64,000 nucleotides of DNA from Coniferiporia sulphurascens (taxonomy: Eukaryota; Basidiomycota; Agaricomycetes; Hymenochaetales; Hymenochaetaceae): NCBI GenBank assembly GCA_002794785.1, contig NBBA01000002.1, forward strand, positions 620,001-684,000. The letters run 5' to 3'. Numbering within the stretch: position 1 is the first letter of the stretch; every line of letters starts with the position of its first letter. The notes under the pieces were generated by a model. It had not been told where the DNA came from. It worked only from the letters and a program-made list of their open reading frames with translations, and did not search any database. A program made the translations under genes and the position numbers. Below are positions 10,650 to 21,618 of the stretch, one piece after another.

Positions 10650-13130
10650 ATTCCTATTCCTCCCGGTCTTTTTTGCATCAGCTTAGAAAATGAAAAGGAC
10701 AGATGGAAATAGTTTTACCCGGTGTGCCGATTCCTGAGAAGAGCCAAAATGATGCGAAGAATTCATAGTCAAGAAACTTTCCATTAATCCCCGCTGCCTT
10801 CAATAACTTAAGGACTACTCATACCGCTTTGTATGCGTATGGTTTTTTTTATTGTAGTGGTACATGGAGTAATTAAAAGATGAATAAAGTTGTCAGCAAT
10901 ACCTCTAAAAATAAGGTGTGATTATTTACAGTAATTGAAGTTCAACTTCTGTATCTAAAAATATGCCGGTCACGACAGACGAAATAAGAATCTATAAGAT
11001 GCTACTTCGGATCCTTTTTATAAGCCAAATTAATGGGTAATACTTTTGTTATCGTCCATGGGGTAAAGGAAACGGCCCATGAACTACGCGTAGGTTACAG
11101 TATAACAGTGGCCAACTACTGTATCTGAGCGTGAGAAGCATTCCTAGATCCTCATACTTCCTGTGTTACTGCCCGTATCAAACGTGACGCTCATATACCA
11201 AAAATGGGTTCGACTGACACTATGTGACAGTCGCGGTCACTAAACTAGATCCGTGATAGTAAAGTCTACGATCACTGCCAGCATCTATCTGGACTTTCGC
11301 GATAGTACGAACTTCAGGTCACCGGAGTGCAGGACTATTGCTTTCTGGCCTAATCATGTCCGAAATGGCGCGGGAACAATTACCGCATCCAGCACTTCTT
11401 GACATGCCAGTGATCCCAGTAGCAGAGCCACCATTATCTGATTGCAGGGCTAGATCATTCGAACTTGAAGCCAAGGCCGCATCGCCGCCAAGTCATCCCT
11501 CCTACTCTTTCCCGGACGCAGACCTTGTCATTTCTTCTGAGGATGGAACAAAGTTTCACGTTCACTCCCAGATCCTTAAGCTCGCCTCTGGCGTCTTCCG
11601 TGACATGTTGGCTACACCGCGCGACGATTCAGAAAATCCTATTGATCCCATACCCGTAACTGAGAGCACCAGCGTCTTAGCTACCCTTCTCGACGCAGCA
11701 TACCCGAACTTTGGGCTGGAGAGACGCGAGCTGTGGGAAGCGGTAGCCAAGTCACCCGACGCGATTGCCAAAGCAGCAGACAAATACGATATGCCCGGCT
11801 TGTTATGCGCCATTCGCTCCCGCATATTCCACGAAGAAGCTACATCATGGATGCTGAGTCAGGCTCCTATAAGGATGTACACATTCGCCGTAATCCGTGG
11901 TTGGGAGGAGGAAGCCAAGATCGCATCCAGCAAAACCCTTGGCCTCGACCTCACTTCTCCAGAGGCGATATCCGAACTCGAGAGGATCGACTCTCGCAGC
12001 GCCATTCGGCTTTTGGAATTACACAGAAGACGGAAAGAACTACTTTTCCGGGCCATCGAGGTTATTCCTGAACGGAAGTGTATTACCTATTTTGATGGGG
12101 CTCACAGGTCGTTGAGCAAAAGCACCGCAGGGAAAGCATTCCTTTACCTGGTATGCAGGAAGATGATGGACCCCTCCTACGCCGATATCCTGGTCAGCGC
12201 AGCGTTTTGGACAGAACCCGATTGCCTCGAATTCTTCCGTGTTATAAGTGAGTTGCATCCGATCTCAAACAAGAAACGGAAAAATGGATATAGCACGTAT
12301 GTGACGACGACAGCTGTGTGTATTAGCAAAGATGTTTTTATGGCCGAAGTCAAAAAAGCAATCGATGAGTTGCCGAAGTCTATTTGACACACCGTGAGTG
12401 TTCAAAAAATCCGCCCAAAGGACACTCTGCTCAATAACTTCTCGCATATTTTGTAACTATAAACCGCTAGGTACATACGCACGTATGAATGATTGCGGAC
12501 GAGGGTCTATCTATTCTTTTCCATCAATGTGTTGCGACTTCGATAGTTCAGCGAGTGTACGACGTATCCACGACTCAGATTTCCTCGTATCTGCTGGGGT
12601 CCTTGGTAGAAATTGTCGCATCCTGCCGCTTGACGTATGGGCGAGGTCTCTACTATCCTGCAATGTAAATTTGAGATCAGCTCGACGATTGCAGCAATAT
12701 CCTCCCGTCGCTTGAGCGCCTATGTACACTTAAATATAAGATGTAATTCACCAAGACCAAGCCACTGTACAAAGCGTTTATAAATCATTTTGTAGTCCTG
12801 TATGCTCGACCACCTTCAGGTGTCTATTCACGATGTAGGCAAATTCTAATCTTAATTGGCGTATTTGTTGGGAAAACATCACGATCGCCGAACGAAAGGT
12901 CTGTGCAGAATATACACACCTGTTTTTTTCGACAAAGCGAGGCTTCAACGAGTACATGTGTCTATCAGTTCTGAATTGATGTCCTTCTATCGGTCGCTAG
13001 GGCTAAGAATTCGCGGCGCTGTGTTTAGTCTTTTCAGAACAGGCAAATGAATAGACTGAGACGGGTACCATACATTTGTGACCCACTTCCAAATGCAAAG
13101 GTATTTGCTGTAATATCAGGGATGGCACAA
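10650..13130 (+). repeat. Tandem duplication unit 2 (BTB gene plus flanks)
   Basis: Second copy of 8096-10590, including upstream sequence, BTB gene and 3' flank up to the segment near 13041-13130 that matches 10480-10590. It lacks the LTR present in unit 1. Confidence 0.75.
11356..12387 (+). CDS. BTB/POZ domain protein, copy 2
   Basis: Single-exon gene of 343 residues from ATG 11356. A TTG eighteen bases upstream extends the frame but is unlikely to be used. The BTB domain starts near residue 50 (PSYSFPDADLVISSEDG, FHVHSQILKLASGVFRDML), and the tail ends EVKKAIDELPKSI, nearly identical to the product of 9099-10112. Differences concentrate at the N-terminus and in a variable segment before AFLYLVCRKMM. 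Both copies have kept open frames since the duplication, consistent with selection or with a recent event. Function unknown beyond BTB-mediated protein interaction. Confidence 0.85.
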   Translation: MSEMAREQLPHPALLDMPVIPVAEPPLSDCRARSFELEAKAASPPSHPSYSFPDADLVISSEDGTKFHVHSQILKLASGVFRDMLATPRDDSENPIDPIPVTESTSVLATLLDAAYPNFGLERRELWEAVAKSPDAIAKAADKYDMPGLLCAIRSRIFHEEATSWMLSQAPIRMYTFAVIRGWEEEAKIASSKTLGLDLTSPEAISELERIDSRSAIRLLELHRRRKELLFRAIEVIPERKCITYFDGAHRSLSKSTAGKAFLYLVCRKMMDPSYADILVSAAFWTEPDCLEFFRVISELHPISNKKRKNGYSTYVTTTAVCISKDVFMAEVKKAIDELPKSI

Positions 13131-14129
13131 GAACAATCCTGCGGTACGTCTAGAATCCATGCGATCTCGTTCTGCGGAAGGTCGTGATCCATTGTCTACT
13201 ACGACCAACTCGTTCGTGAAGACCTGGATTCGAAGAAAAGTCAAGGCACAAGAGGGTATGTTTCCAAACATCTGCGACTGAGGGAAGTGCAATCGGTGTG
13301 GAGTGTTTATATTAGGCGAAGCCGAGCTCCGCATTAAAGCTTTAAGCATTTGCCAAGATTCGGTGAGTCTGTTGATGTCTAAAGCCAGACTCGCATACGG
13401 CACAGCATTCCCCTCCCATTGTATCTGACTACTGAGCGTGATGCATGAAATCAAAGCCAATGTGGGCCGCCGTATTTGATGGAACGATGGAAGTTGCTAT
13501 GGACGTGGATCCTCAAACCAATAAACTCATCTCCAGAGGGATATTGTCAGGTGGTATCATATATTGCGCAGCAGTCCACATGAATTCTTTTATGTTTTAT
13601 ATACGTCTATGATGTGGAAGTCATTCAGATTAAACGTTAAGTGCAACATTGCAATTGAAGACTTACATATTATACATTCGTTGATCAGATTAACGCTGGA
13701 GCATCTGGCCCATTATTGAATTGTTCCCTGACATTCATAGAGCCAAATATACATACATTGTATGGTCATCCAATTGCATTTATCACTTTTGCGCACCACT
13801 GACCCTCTGGCCACGAACTGCAGGAACGTGCCTGCATTGTCTAATGCCACTTCTTCCGAGGGTCAAGTAGAATTGACTCGAGCATCATTCTGATCAAGTT
13901 AACCTGCGCGTGGGCTTACGGAGTGGCTCCCCATCCTCGTCAGCGCTTCTGAGTACAACTTCGTCGTCCTGAGTGGTCTTGCAGTGGAGAGTCCACATAG
14001 CCACTGTGTTGTCCAGAGTGAACACGTGCCATATATCCGAATGACACGGAGGTCAGATGGCATTCGCGGCGCATCCTCCGCGCCGAATGGCTTTAACGCG
14101 AGGGAAAGTGTGGTTGCTGCGGCATCACC
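13131..14129. other. No gene seen
   Basis: A minus-strand open frame at 13116-13460 (114 codons) has no recognisable motif and overlaps the end of the duplication unit. Nothing else is supported. Confidence 0.45.
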
Positions 14130-14144
14130 GAGTTGATCAGGTGT

Positions 14145-15131
14145 GATGATGATGATGAAAGTTTATTAGGCGCCGTGTAAAACTAAGTTACTTAAGCGCC
14201 TCGGCCCCCGAAGGGGCCGGAACTAAAATTCGCGCTGGTAAATTTAAAAAGAGGAGCTCCAGTCCTTGCCGATGAGAATCCTACATCCCCGCTTCTTCTC
14301 TCAACCCTGTGTTACCGAAGCCGTGAGTGTCTGACAACAATGATTCTCCTCTCCATTGTAAACCATCCCCCCCCAAAAAGATTCCGAAGTCGTGTTTGCG
14401 GTGCTGTCAAATTGCTGATCAAGGGCCTTGGAGTGGTGCGCTCGTTCCCTAGTTAGGAGATCGGGCATGTACGTGGTGCGTGGATCCGTCTCGGCAAACC
14501 TCTGCGTGTTGGGCTATGGAGAGCCGGGATGGCCTGGCCTGTTAGGGTGGGTCACCTGCTGGTGTCCCAAGTCTGGGTGTGGGAAGCCCCGCTGTGGTAG
14601 TGGGGGCCCAGTTGCGCATTTGGTGAACTGAATGGCCATGCAAGCCGTGTGGGAATAAGAGTCATGAGGGACCAGGTCAAAAATAAACAGTGGGAATGTC
14701 GTCGTTGTCATGCATTCCTTCAGCTGCAGCAATGAAGGGACTGTCCCCTTACCCAATCTTTCAGAGTTTGCCGGCTTGTGGGCATCGTGCTCAAGCAGGT
14801 CGTCATCCTTGGTGTTGACGTTGTTGCCGGCCCAGTTGTGACCCCTCCATGGGCAGTCAGTAGTCCTGGTGCGAGAGGCAAGCCACTCACACTTCCAACC
14901 GCCGACCCCTTATTAGGGGGTCCATTGGGGTAGGTGTTGGGGGGGTGGTGAGCCCCCATGCAATGAAGTTGGCATCTACCCCAGGATGTTAACGTTGTAG
15001 CCCCCCCAAGTGACCCCAGGGTATGGTCAGGGTAGTGCCTGCAAACCACTCAGGCCCCCTTCCTTAGATGGATCCCCCCTTGCAGCATGCACTCCAAAGG
15101 AGATGGTGGTGGTAAGAGGTCAAGAAGGGAT
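14145..15131 (-). mobile_element. Retroposed non-coding insert with 15-bp target duplication
   Basis: A 987-bp insert lies between two copies of GAGTTGATCAGGTGT (14130-14144 and 15132-15146). On the minus strand it begins ATCCCTTCTTGACCTC followed by ACCACCACCATCT, and it ends with a GC-rich hairpin (GGCCCCTTCGGGGGCC, near 14202-14219), an AATAAA-like stretch and a (CAT)n tail. A long target duplication with a simple-repeat tail is the signature of target-primed insertion by a non-LTR machinery. No reverse transcriptase is encoded, so it is a non-autonomous or internally deleted element. Its head resembles that of the full-length LINE at 40490-46943 and of 54218 onward. Confidence 0.8.
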
Positions 15132-15371
15132 GAGTTGATCAGGTGTCTTTGTATAAACAGTCACTGTCACAATGAATTTGAGTGACTTATGTGTGATATG
15201 TGACTAACACACTATGTCACATGATCCGTGACACCATAGTACAGTATGTACTTCTTCTCTCAGCGAGTCTTGACGCTCGTTGCCTCTAGGCAAGGACGGG
15301 GCGAGTACCATAACACGCGCACGGATAAGCTCCACCATCCGGGAAACTCATGGCAGAAGATTATGGGGTAG

Positions 15372-15557
15372 TGTTGATGTTCGAACTCAATGCCGAGTTC
15401 GACAACCTGCCGTTTCGGAGTTAGAAACCTCTTTTCGTAGTAAAGTTTTTCTTGTTGCATGCGCGCTCGAGTACTCTCGCGCGATTATTCACTGGTTAAA
15501 CGACATTCTTGGATACGGAGTGCATTCGGTAGTGCCGCGAAATGCTGAACTCCAACA
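15372..15557 (-). mobile_element. Solo LTR, family A, copy 3 (inverted)
   Basis: On the plus strand it begins TGTTGATGTTCG and ends CTCCAACA, flanked by GGTAG on both sides (15367-15371 and 15558-15562). The interior (TACTGGTTAAACGA type) is the reverse complement of copies 1 and 2. This copy gives the clearest definition of the LTR ends. Confidence 0.85.
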
Positions 15558-16182
15558 GGTAGTGACCAAGTGGCCTCTTCCACGCAATATAACGTGAATC
15601 GCATAGTCGGACGTACTGATTCAGGGTGTGTTGCGTAGCTTGAACGAGGTTTTCGTATGCTACTATAATTGCGGCGGTTCTCCCGTTGTGTTACAAAACT
15701 TCTCCTCACTTTAGCCCTAGCTCTCCTCCGGAGGTGAGTTTCTCTACGGGTCTAGGTCCTCACAAGGTTCGAGACGCGCTTTTGGCTGTCGCCGTAGCTT
15801 TGCGGTCTGTGCCTTATCTATGCTTCTTGGTACAAACAACCACTCGATCAGTCCATTTACTTTTCATTCTCTCGTTCTCTTATCTCCTCTAGTGACGTGA
15901 CCAGTTCCCACAACAACACGTTGTCAAAACTTAATTCTTTAGCCAGGGTTCTCAGCGAAGCTAATACATGTTTTCTGCTACTAGGTTCAAGTTGCTAATC
16001 AGTTGAGTTTGGCCCGACCCGTCAGTCAGGTGTACCTCAGTCGTCTTGGCTGAACCCACGGCAGAACAGGTTTTGTACTTAAGGCCTTACGAGACCTAGC
16101 TCTCCGTTTCACTGTGTTTACGATCCCTGCTACAGTATCCAACCCTCCAAAACGCTGCTAGTAGACTTCATCACTTGTCAAT

Positions 16183-17166
16183 ATGCTGAGTCAAAAGTGG
16201 CTTCCGGATGGAGTTCGCTGTCATCCCTCATATTCATCATCGGATTCGGACTTCGTCCTGATCTCGAATGATGGCGTCGTGTTCCGTGTCCACTCTCAAA
16301 TCCTCAGTCTCGGCGCATCAGACGCCTTTCGCAAGATGCGAACTAGTGTCCCGTGCGATGCCGAAAAACACCCCATCGAGCCGGTGTTAATCAACGAACG
16401 TGCGGAAATTGTCGCTGCTCTGCTCGATACTCTCTACCCAGATAGAGGTCTCGAAGACGAGCGGCCTAACCTTGCGGCGGTTCTCATTACCGCACCCGAC
16501 CAACTCATGTCGGCAGCGACGAGATTGGACATACCGTGCGCGGTACACGCCGTACGCCGATATCTCTTTAAGGAACTATATCCCAGCTCGGCATTCGAAA
16601 AACACATACCGCCAATTAGAAAATATGGAATTGCTTGTAGGCTTGGGTGGAGCGAGGCCGCGAAAGCCACGTCTACAGAGACACTTAATCTCGATCTTAA
16701 CTCTTTGGAGTCGAGGCGAGAGCTCGAAAACATCGCTACCAAAGATGTACTCAGGCTACAGGGGCTTCACCACGATCGGAAGGAACTTCTGTTCCAGCTT
16801 ATCTCGCATCCGTGTGCAATCAACTTGTTCACGCCGTGGTGCTCGTGCAGTACAGTGCACACTTCCATCGAGTCCGATCCTCGCTGGAAATCCTTTCTTT
16901 CGCGTATTTTGCAACTCCTTAGCGGCTGCCCGTCCTACGCCCTTCGTCTGAAAAGCGATGCATTTTGGGACGAACCCGATTGTGCAGGAATATTCGATAT
17001 TCATTTTCGTACGACATTTGATATGTTCGGTATGTTTGGTAGCGTCTGCAGTTGCACATGTGGGTATCGACCAAGTGGATTGAAATTGAAAAGTGTATGT
17101 CTGGAGCGGGGTACGTATATGGCCTTCATCGATCAAGTTCTTGATAGCTTGCCTAAGACAATCTGA
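16183..17166 (+). CDS. BTB/POZ domain protein, diverged paralog
   Basis: Single-exon, 327 residues from ATG 16183. The BTB core is recognisable: HPSYSSSDSDFVLISNDG, VFRVHSQILSLGASDAF, then LLDTLYPD. The C-terminal half follows the same plan as the tandem pair (RKELLFQLI, AFWDEPDCAGIF, and a terminal VLDSLPKTI) but is well diverged. It lies downstream of a solo LTR and is probably an older duplicate of the same family. No cullin-adaptor partner domain is visible. Function unknown. Confidence 0.82.
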   Translation: MLSQKWLPDGVRCHPSYSSSDSDFVLISNDGVVFRVHSQILSLGASDAFRKMRTSVPCDAEKHPIEPVLINERAEIVAALLDTLYPDRGLEDERPNLAAVLITAPDQLMSAATRLDIPCAVHAVRRYLFKELYPSSAFEKHIPPIRKYGIACRLGWSEAAKATSTETLNLDLNSLESRRELENIATKDVLRLQGLHHDRKELLFQLISHPCAINLFTPWCSCSTVHTSIESDPRWKSFLSRILQLLSGCPSYALRLKSDAFWDEPDCAGIFDIHFRTTFDMFGMFGSVCSCTCGYRPSGLKLKSVCLERGTYMAFIDQVLDSLPKTI

Positions 17167-17214
17167 CAGTGTAGTTATATTTGGTGCAGGAGCGTAGTAC
17201 ACATGTTGCGGACA

Positions 17215-18879
17215 TTAGTGCATCGTTTGAATCTGCTTGATCATACTGTACACGCTCGTAAATATCTCCATCAAGGAGCCTTTGTCCGAGGACTCAAACT
17301 GAGATAGAAGCTCGATGGTAGCGCCGGGAGACCTCACTCGCAGCAAAGAGTTTCTGAATCTTGATTTCATTGACAGTAAAAGGAATTTGTTATGGATCAT
17401 CCGACTGATTTAACCCGATATTTTCCTCAGATGACAGCGCACTCATGACACCGTGACCTCGAAGGCTACTTTGGTCCTCCCAGGGAGTATATTGCGAATA
17501 GTGGCTGCAACACAAACACAATTGCAAACGCTATCACACATGATACTCATTTGGAGCGATTCTCGGCGACTATTATCGCTAGCAAGAGCTCAGGAATGGT
17601 CACTGAAAATGCGTCCAGACTTTGGCAAAGCCCCGCGGCACCGAAATTTTGCTACATGAGTAGCGGTACCTGGAAAAGTAAAGTCTCTTTCGAGACGTAC
17701 CGTTAGCCCACGACGACATTGATTGAAGATTGAAGTCTTTGCTACGGTAGCTGAGATTACACTTGAGACCGGGGTTGATATCGTGATTCCTGCGGAAGCC
17801 TAGAGATTACCGCTTCGAAGGAAGCGACTCGAAGTAATCATCTGAACATATGGGCGGAGTAATTTGACATATCAGGCGATACGATTCCATGACCGAGGAA
17901 ATCCTTACACATGGAATCATATCCTTCTATATACATGTACGAGTTTTCGCATCTCAGGGTCAACCACCCAATCAATGCCCGATTGGCTTCTCGCCACCTT
18001 ATACTAATTGGTGAGGTTTTGATTACGCCCATCCAGTTGACCACGTGTTTGGAGCCGGGTTAACAGTACTACTAAGTCAAGCGTGGATGTAGGTAGAAAT
18101 TTGGGAAATGAACACTGACAGCAGGTACAGGAAACAGAGAGCAGCGAGGCTTCCAGGCCGCCATGCCTGAGTCGGGGGAAAAACGGACGCTTCCGTGAGC
18201 CTGCACCGCTTCTGAATTTCCAAAAAGTTCTCATTAAAGAAGTCGCATGAGCCATAAGCGATCAATGGAGACTCGCAACCCGAAATTCGTAGGGCTAGTG
18301 GGAAAGGCTCCTCGGTCATGTCCGAGAAATATGGGTTGGCATCTGCATCTATCAAAGACGCATTTTTATACTCATGGTTGAATGCGGCTGATGTTTTCTT
18401 TATCTAACCTCTTCAAACCCTCGATTGACTGATCTTCATGTCGACATGTATTCAAGCGCTTCGGGGTTTCCCGGCGTAGCTTTAAATCCACAGGTATTCC
18501 TTTATCGGAACCCATACTCCTAAGACGAACCGTACGCTCTTCTGATTGATTGTTTGGGCTGTGACGGGACAGCCTGAGTGCTACGCAGCCAATTTTTTTG
18601 GCCACATTCTCTTGTGATATGGCAAGTACATCTCAAAAAACACTGTTTCACAGATGCTAAAAAGTGTGGTATCACAGATTGCATCAAGAGGAACACCAAG
18701 GAGTCAGGAAGTTCATCCGAGTCAAAACCGAGATCCCCGGATCGGTCAATTCCTGATGTCCCGGTAACGACTCCGGAAAGATGGACATTCGCAATGCTCT
18801 GGACATTGTAACTCTCATCTTTGTTCTCTCCTGGGAGAAAGCGGGTACTGTCATTGTCTCCCGGACGCATGGTTGCCAT
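17215..18879 (-). CDS. Possible hypothetical gene, minus strand (uncertain)
   Basis: Several minus-strand open segments follow each other: 18520-18879, 18372-18605, 18077-18355 with a hydrophobic stretch LAALCFLYLLSVFI, and 17215-17400 ending KQIQTMH. They could be exons of one gene, but I recognise no domain and could not fix splice joints. Equally this may be non-coding or decayed sequence. Confidence 0.2.
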
Positions 18880-19294
18880 ATAATTTTCTCAAGTTACGCT
18901 CAGGCGCAGCCCTTCGGAAAGTTCCTATAACCAGCAAAGATTTACCAAAATACCCAATTCCAACTACAACTTCTACATCTTTTGTTTGCAAGGCACGTGT
19001 GCCAACAGCTTTTATTGATGTGGTCCAAATCTGTCTTCACAACATATCCGTATACGATCCGCCATTTCATAATGATCATCAAGATGCTCGGCAAGCAAAG
19101 AATCTCGGTTCTAGCAAGTACGTGTGAAAAGCCGGCACATCCAACAGTAGATAAAGGATGCAACTGTCTCAAAACAGAACTCAGTCATAACATTCTCTTC
19201 TCGCCTTATCTTGTTGCGTTTTGCGTTTCCCCCACCAAGACAGGTGAAGACTAACTACTCGAGCACGGGTCTTTCAGAGCCTCTCCATCCAGTT

Positions 19295-21108
19295 ATGGGC
19301 TTTGATAACACACTCGGGGCAATACTCATTGGGTTGATCATCGTCGCTATGTGAATTTCCATCTATGTGCCTCTGCTACCTCTTACGGTCTCATGGGTAG
19401 ATTGTTTGGAGTTACAAGTCTTGACTTATTATCAAACTTCAAAGTACGATCCACAATACATGAGATGGACAGTAAGAAGTTCACTTGTACATTAAGGAGC
19501 AAATCTCCCATTTATCTTTTCTTCACAGGTTTTTTTCCTCTGGTTCGTCTGTCTAGCCGTTCGGATCTCCGCCGTGTTCCGCTATATCATTCCGGATTTC
19601 CTCTTTCCGAAGGATTCTAGATGGGCTCCATCTTGCGTTCATTTCGCATATCGCATATTTTTACCTTGTCTCGAACTTTACCGACGTGGTGGCAATTACC
19701 AGACTAACCTGGAGTTTTGGTGTGAGTAGGCGATTTCTCAGTCCAGCGTGGTACGAGCCGAGATCTAAGGGAGGTTTTCTTTTAGACACATGTGATGATT
19801 GAGGTTAGCATCTTCGACACTTCGTTGAGACAAATGATCCTTCAACATAATGCTTTGGCAAGGCTATAAGTGACTTGATTGTCCGATGGTGATGTTCTAT
19901 ATCAACGAATACCGCTTCTGTCCTGATATCATTGCTTGCATGGCAGTTACTATACACGCAGGATTTGGATTTGTAAGCCCTTCTACAAACGATGGAGGCT
20001 ATCTTAACTTTATTTTGACCTTATTTGCCAACCATAGTGAGCAAGCGAAACAGGATTTTAACGTTCTGCTTGGTAAGTAGCCTCGATGAATTTTTTTGTT
20101 ACTTTTCTGGCTGACGGCGAAGTATGCGACGTGGCTATATAGATGATGCTAAATACTTTGGTGTTCAGTGCGCTATTTTTAACCGCATTCTTCCAGTGTA
20201 AAGTAGCCTTATTTTGTTCCTAAAGTTTCCACTATGGGTTCCGTCGTCAAGACGTGAGCGTTAAATTAAGCGCCTTACATTGGAAATGCTCACAAGAAGA
20301 TTATGCGCCAGGCTTTCCTACGAGTCGGTTGAACAAATCGCTAGCATCTATGTGAGTAGTTGTACCTACTTCCATCGCGGACCTCTAGCTACCTGTGTGG
20401 TCATTTTACTTACTCAATGCATAATTGAAGTGGGCGATCTACACCACCTTAGCGTCAATAACCGCTGCGGATCTCTGAAATGCGGTCTCGCTCTGTTACT
20501 TTCTCGCGAAGAATAAGACAGGATTCAAAGCGTAACTATTCTCATCTGGAGACGAAGTCCTGAACGACACAGCTTGGACTTACAAACAGTCTTGTAGGAC
20601 CGATACGAAAATCAGCATTCTGATTATATACATTATCAACACTGGACTTCTCACGAGTATTTGCGCAGTTTGTTGCTTCATCACGGTTAGTAACTCTCGA
20701 AAAACTGAATAAACGTGTATATCGTCTTATTTTTGTAAACGGCGACCATAAGCGTGTTGCCATGCCCAACAACTACATATATATCGCCGTTAACTTTCTC
20801 CTCCCTAAATGTGCGCCCTTTCTATCATCCCATACTTAAGTACTACTAAAGCGTACATATTGTACCTACTCACTCCAGTATACTTCAACTCGCTGCTTGG
20901 GGCGCTTAACTCTCGTAAAAGCCTTGCAGCCGGAGACGCCGTGTCTGCAGGCGTATATCAAATGAAGCGCGTTGGGGCCGTCGGCGCAGGCACAGACACT
21001 CTCGAGCTACACCATTCTACACCGTTTGGAATGACTAGCGTCACTGTCAACGACACATACGCGGTGAACACAGGTCTGAGTTTTGAAGAAAAGGTGTGTC
21101 CTGCATAA
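19295..21108 (+). pseudogene. DUF6534 membrane-protein pseudogene
   Basis: This is a paralog of 6228-8134 with the same exon sizes: 19295-19350, 19401-19471, 19529-19542 (14 nt), 19613-19721 (109 nt), 19863-19888 (26 nt), 19947-19972 (26 nt), and an exon from 20038. It reads MGFDNTLGAILIGLIIVAI, ILFGVTSL, then after a frame change TYYQTSKYDPQYMRW, and later GLHLAFISHIAYFYLV, SDLIVRW, INTGLLTSICAVCC and VYFNSLLGALNSR. Two lesions are visible. About two bases are missing near 19423 between SL and TYY. A TGA at 20476-20478 stands where the sister gene has TGG (Trp) in ADL-stop-NAV. A further one-base shift is likely near 20146. The last exon (to 21108) remains open. The copy is therefore probably non-functional. 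Confidence 0.72.
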
Positions 21109-21618
21109 TAACTCACTTTACTTCTGCATGAGAAGGCGAACTAAAGGAGCTGGTATTATGTGTTAAGGGCACCCAACCGCTTTCTGTAAATATACAGATG
21201 GAGACGGAGTACCATACCGACGAAAGCGAGGGAAAGCCTGAGAGCTTACCATCAATTTTGCCGCTTTGACTTGTAAGGTATCTCAATCATGTTCATCGAC
21301 CTCTGCATATGCTTTTATAAAGTGTGACTTAGCGCCCTTGAGTGCAATGATGCTAACATTGTTCATTGTATCTTCAAGATGCGTCCGCACGGTGCCTTCT
21401 ATTTCTTGGAAACTTACGTTATCGACAACTTGAATGAGTTTCTTTTCCGGCATATGCTTACGTTTGAGTCGTCGGATTCTTAGGGGAATAATACTCACTA
21501 CATGCAAATGTAAACCGTCCTTTCATTGCAACTACTTCGGTTAAAATTCAAACTACTGTATTCGTATCCTTCCATGTTCAAGCAACGGTGTCGGGCCTTG
21601 CGTTCGACAATCAGTCAG
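21109..21618. other. No gene seen
   Basis: A 74-codon minus-strand frame at 21283-21507 has no recognisable features. Nothing else is supported. Confidence 0.4.

Noticed and set aside
13116..13460. 114-codon minus-strand frame as a gene
   Set aside because: No motif, no splice context, and partial overlap with the end of the duplicated BTB flank.
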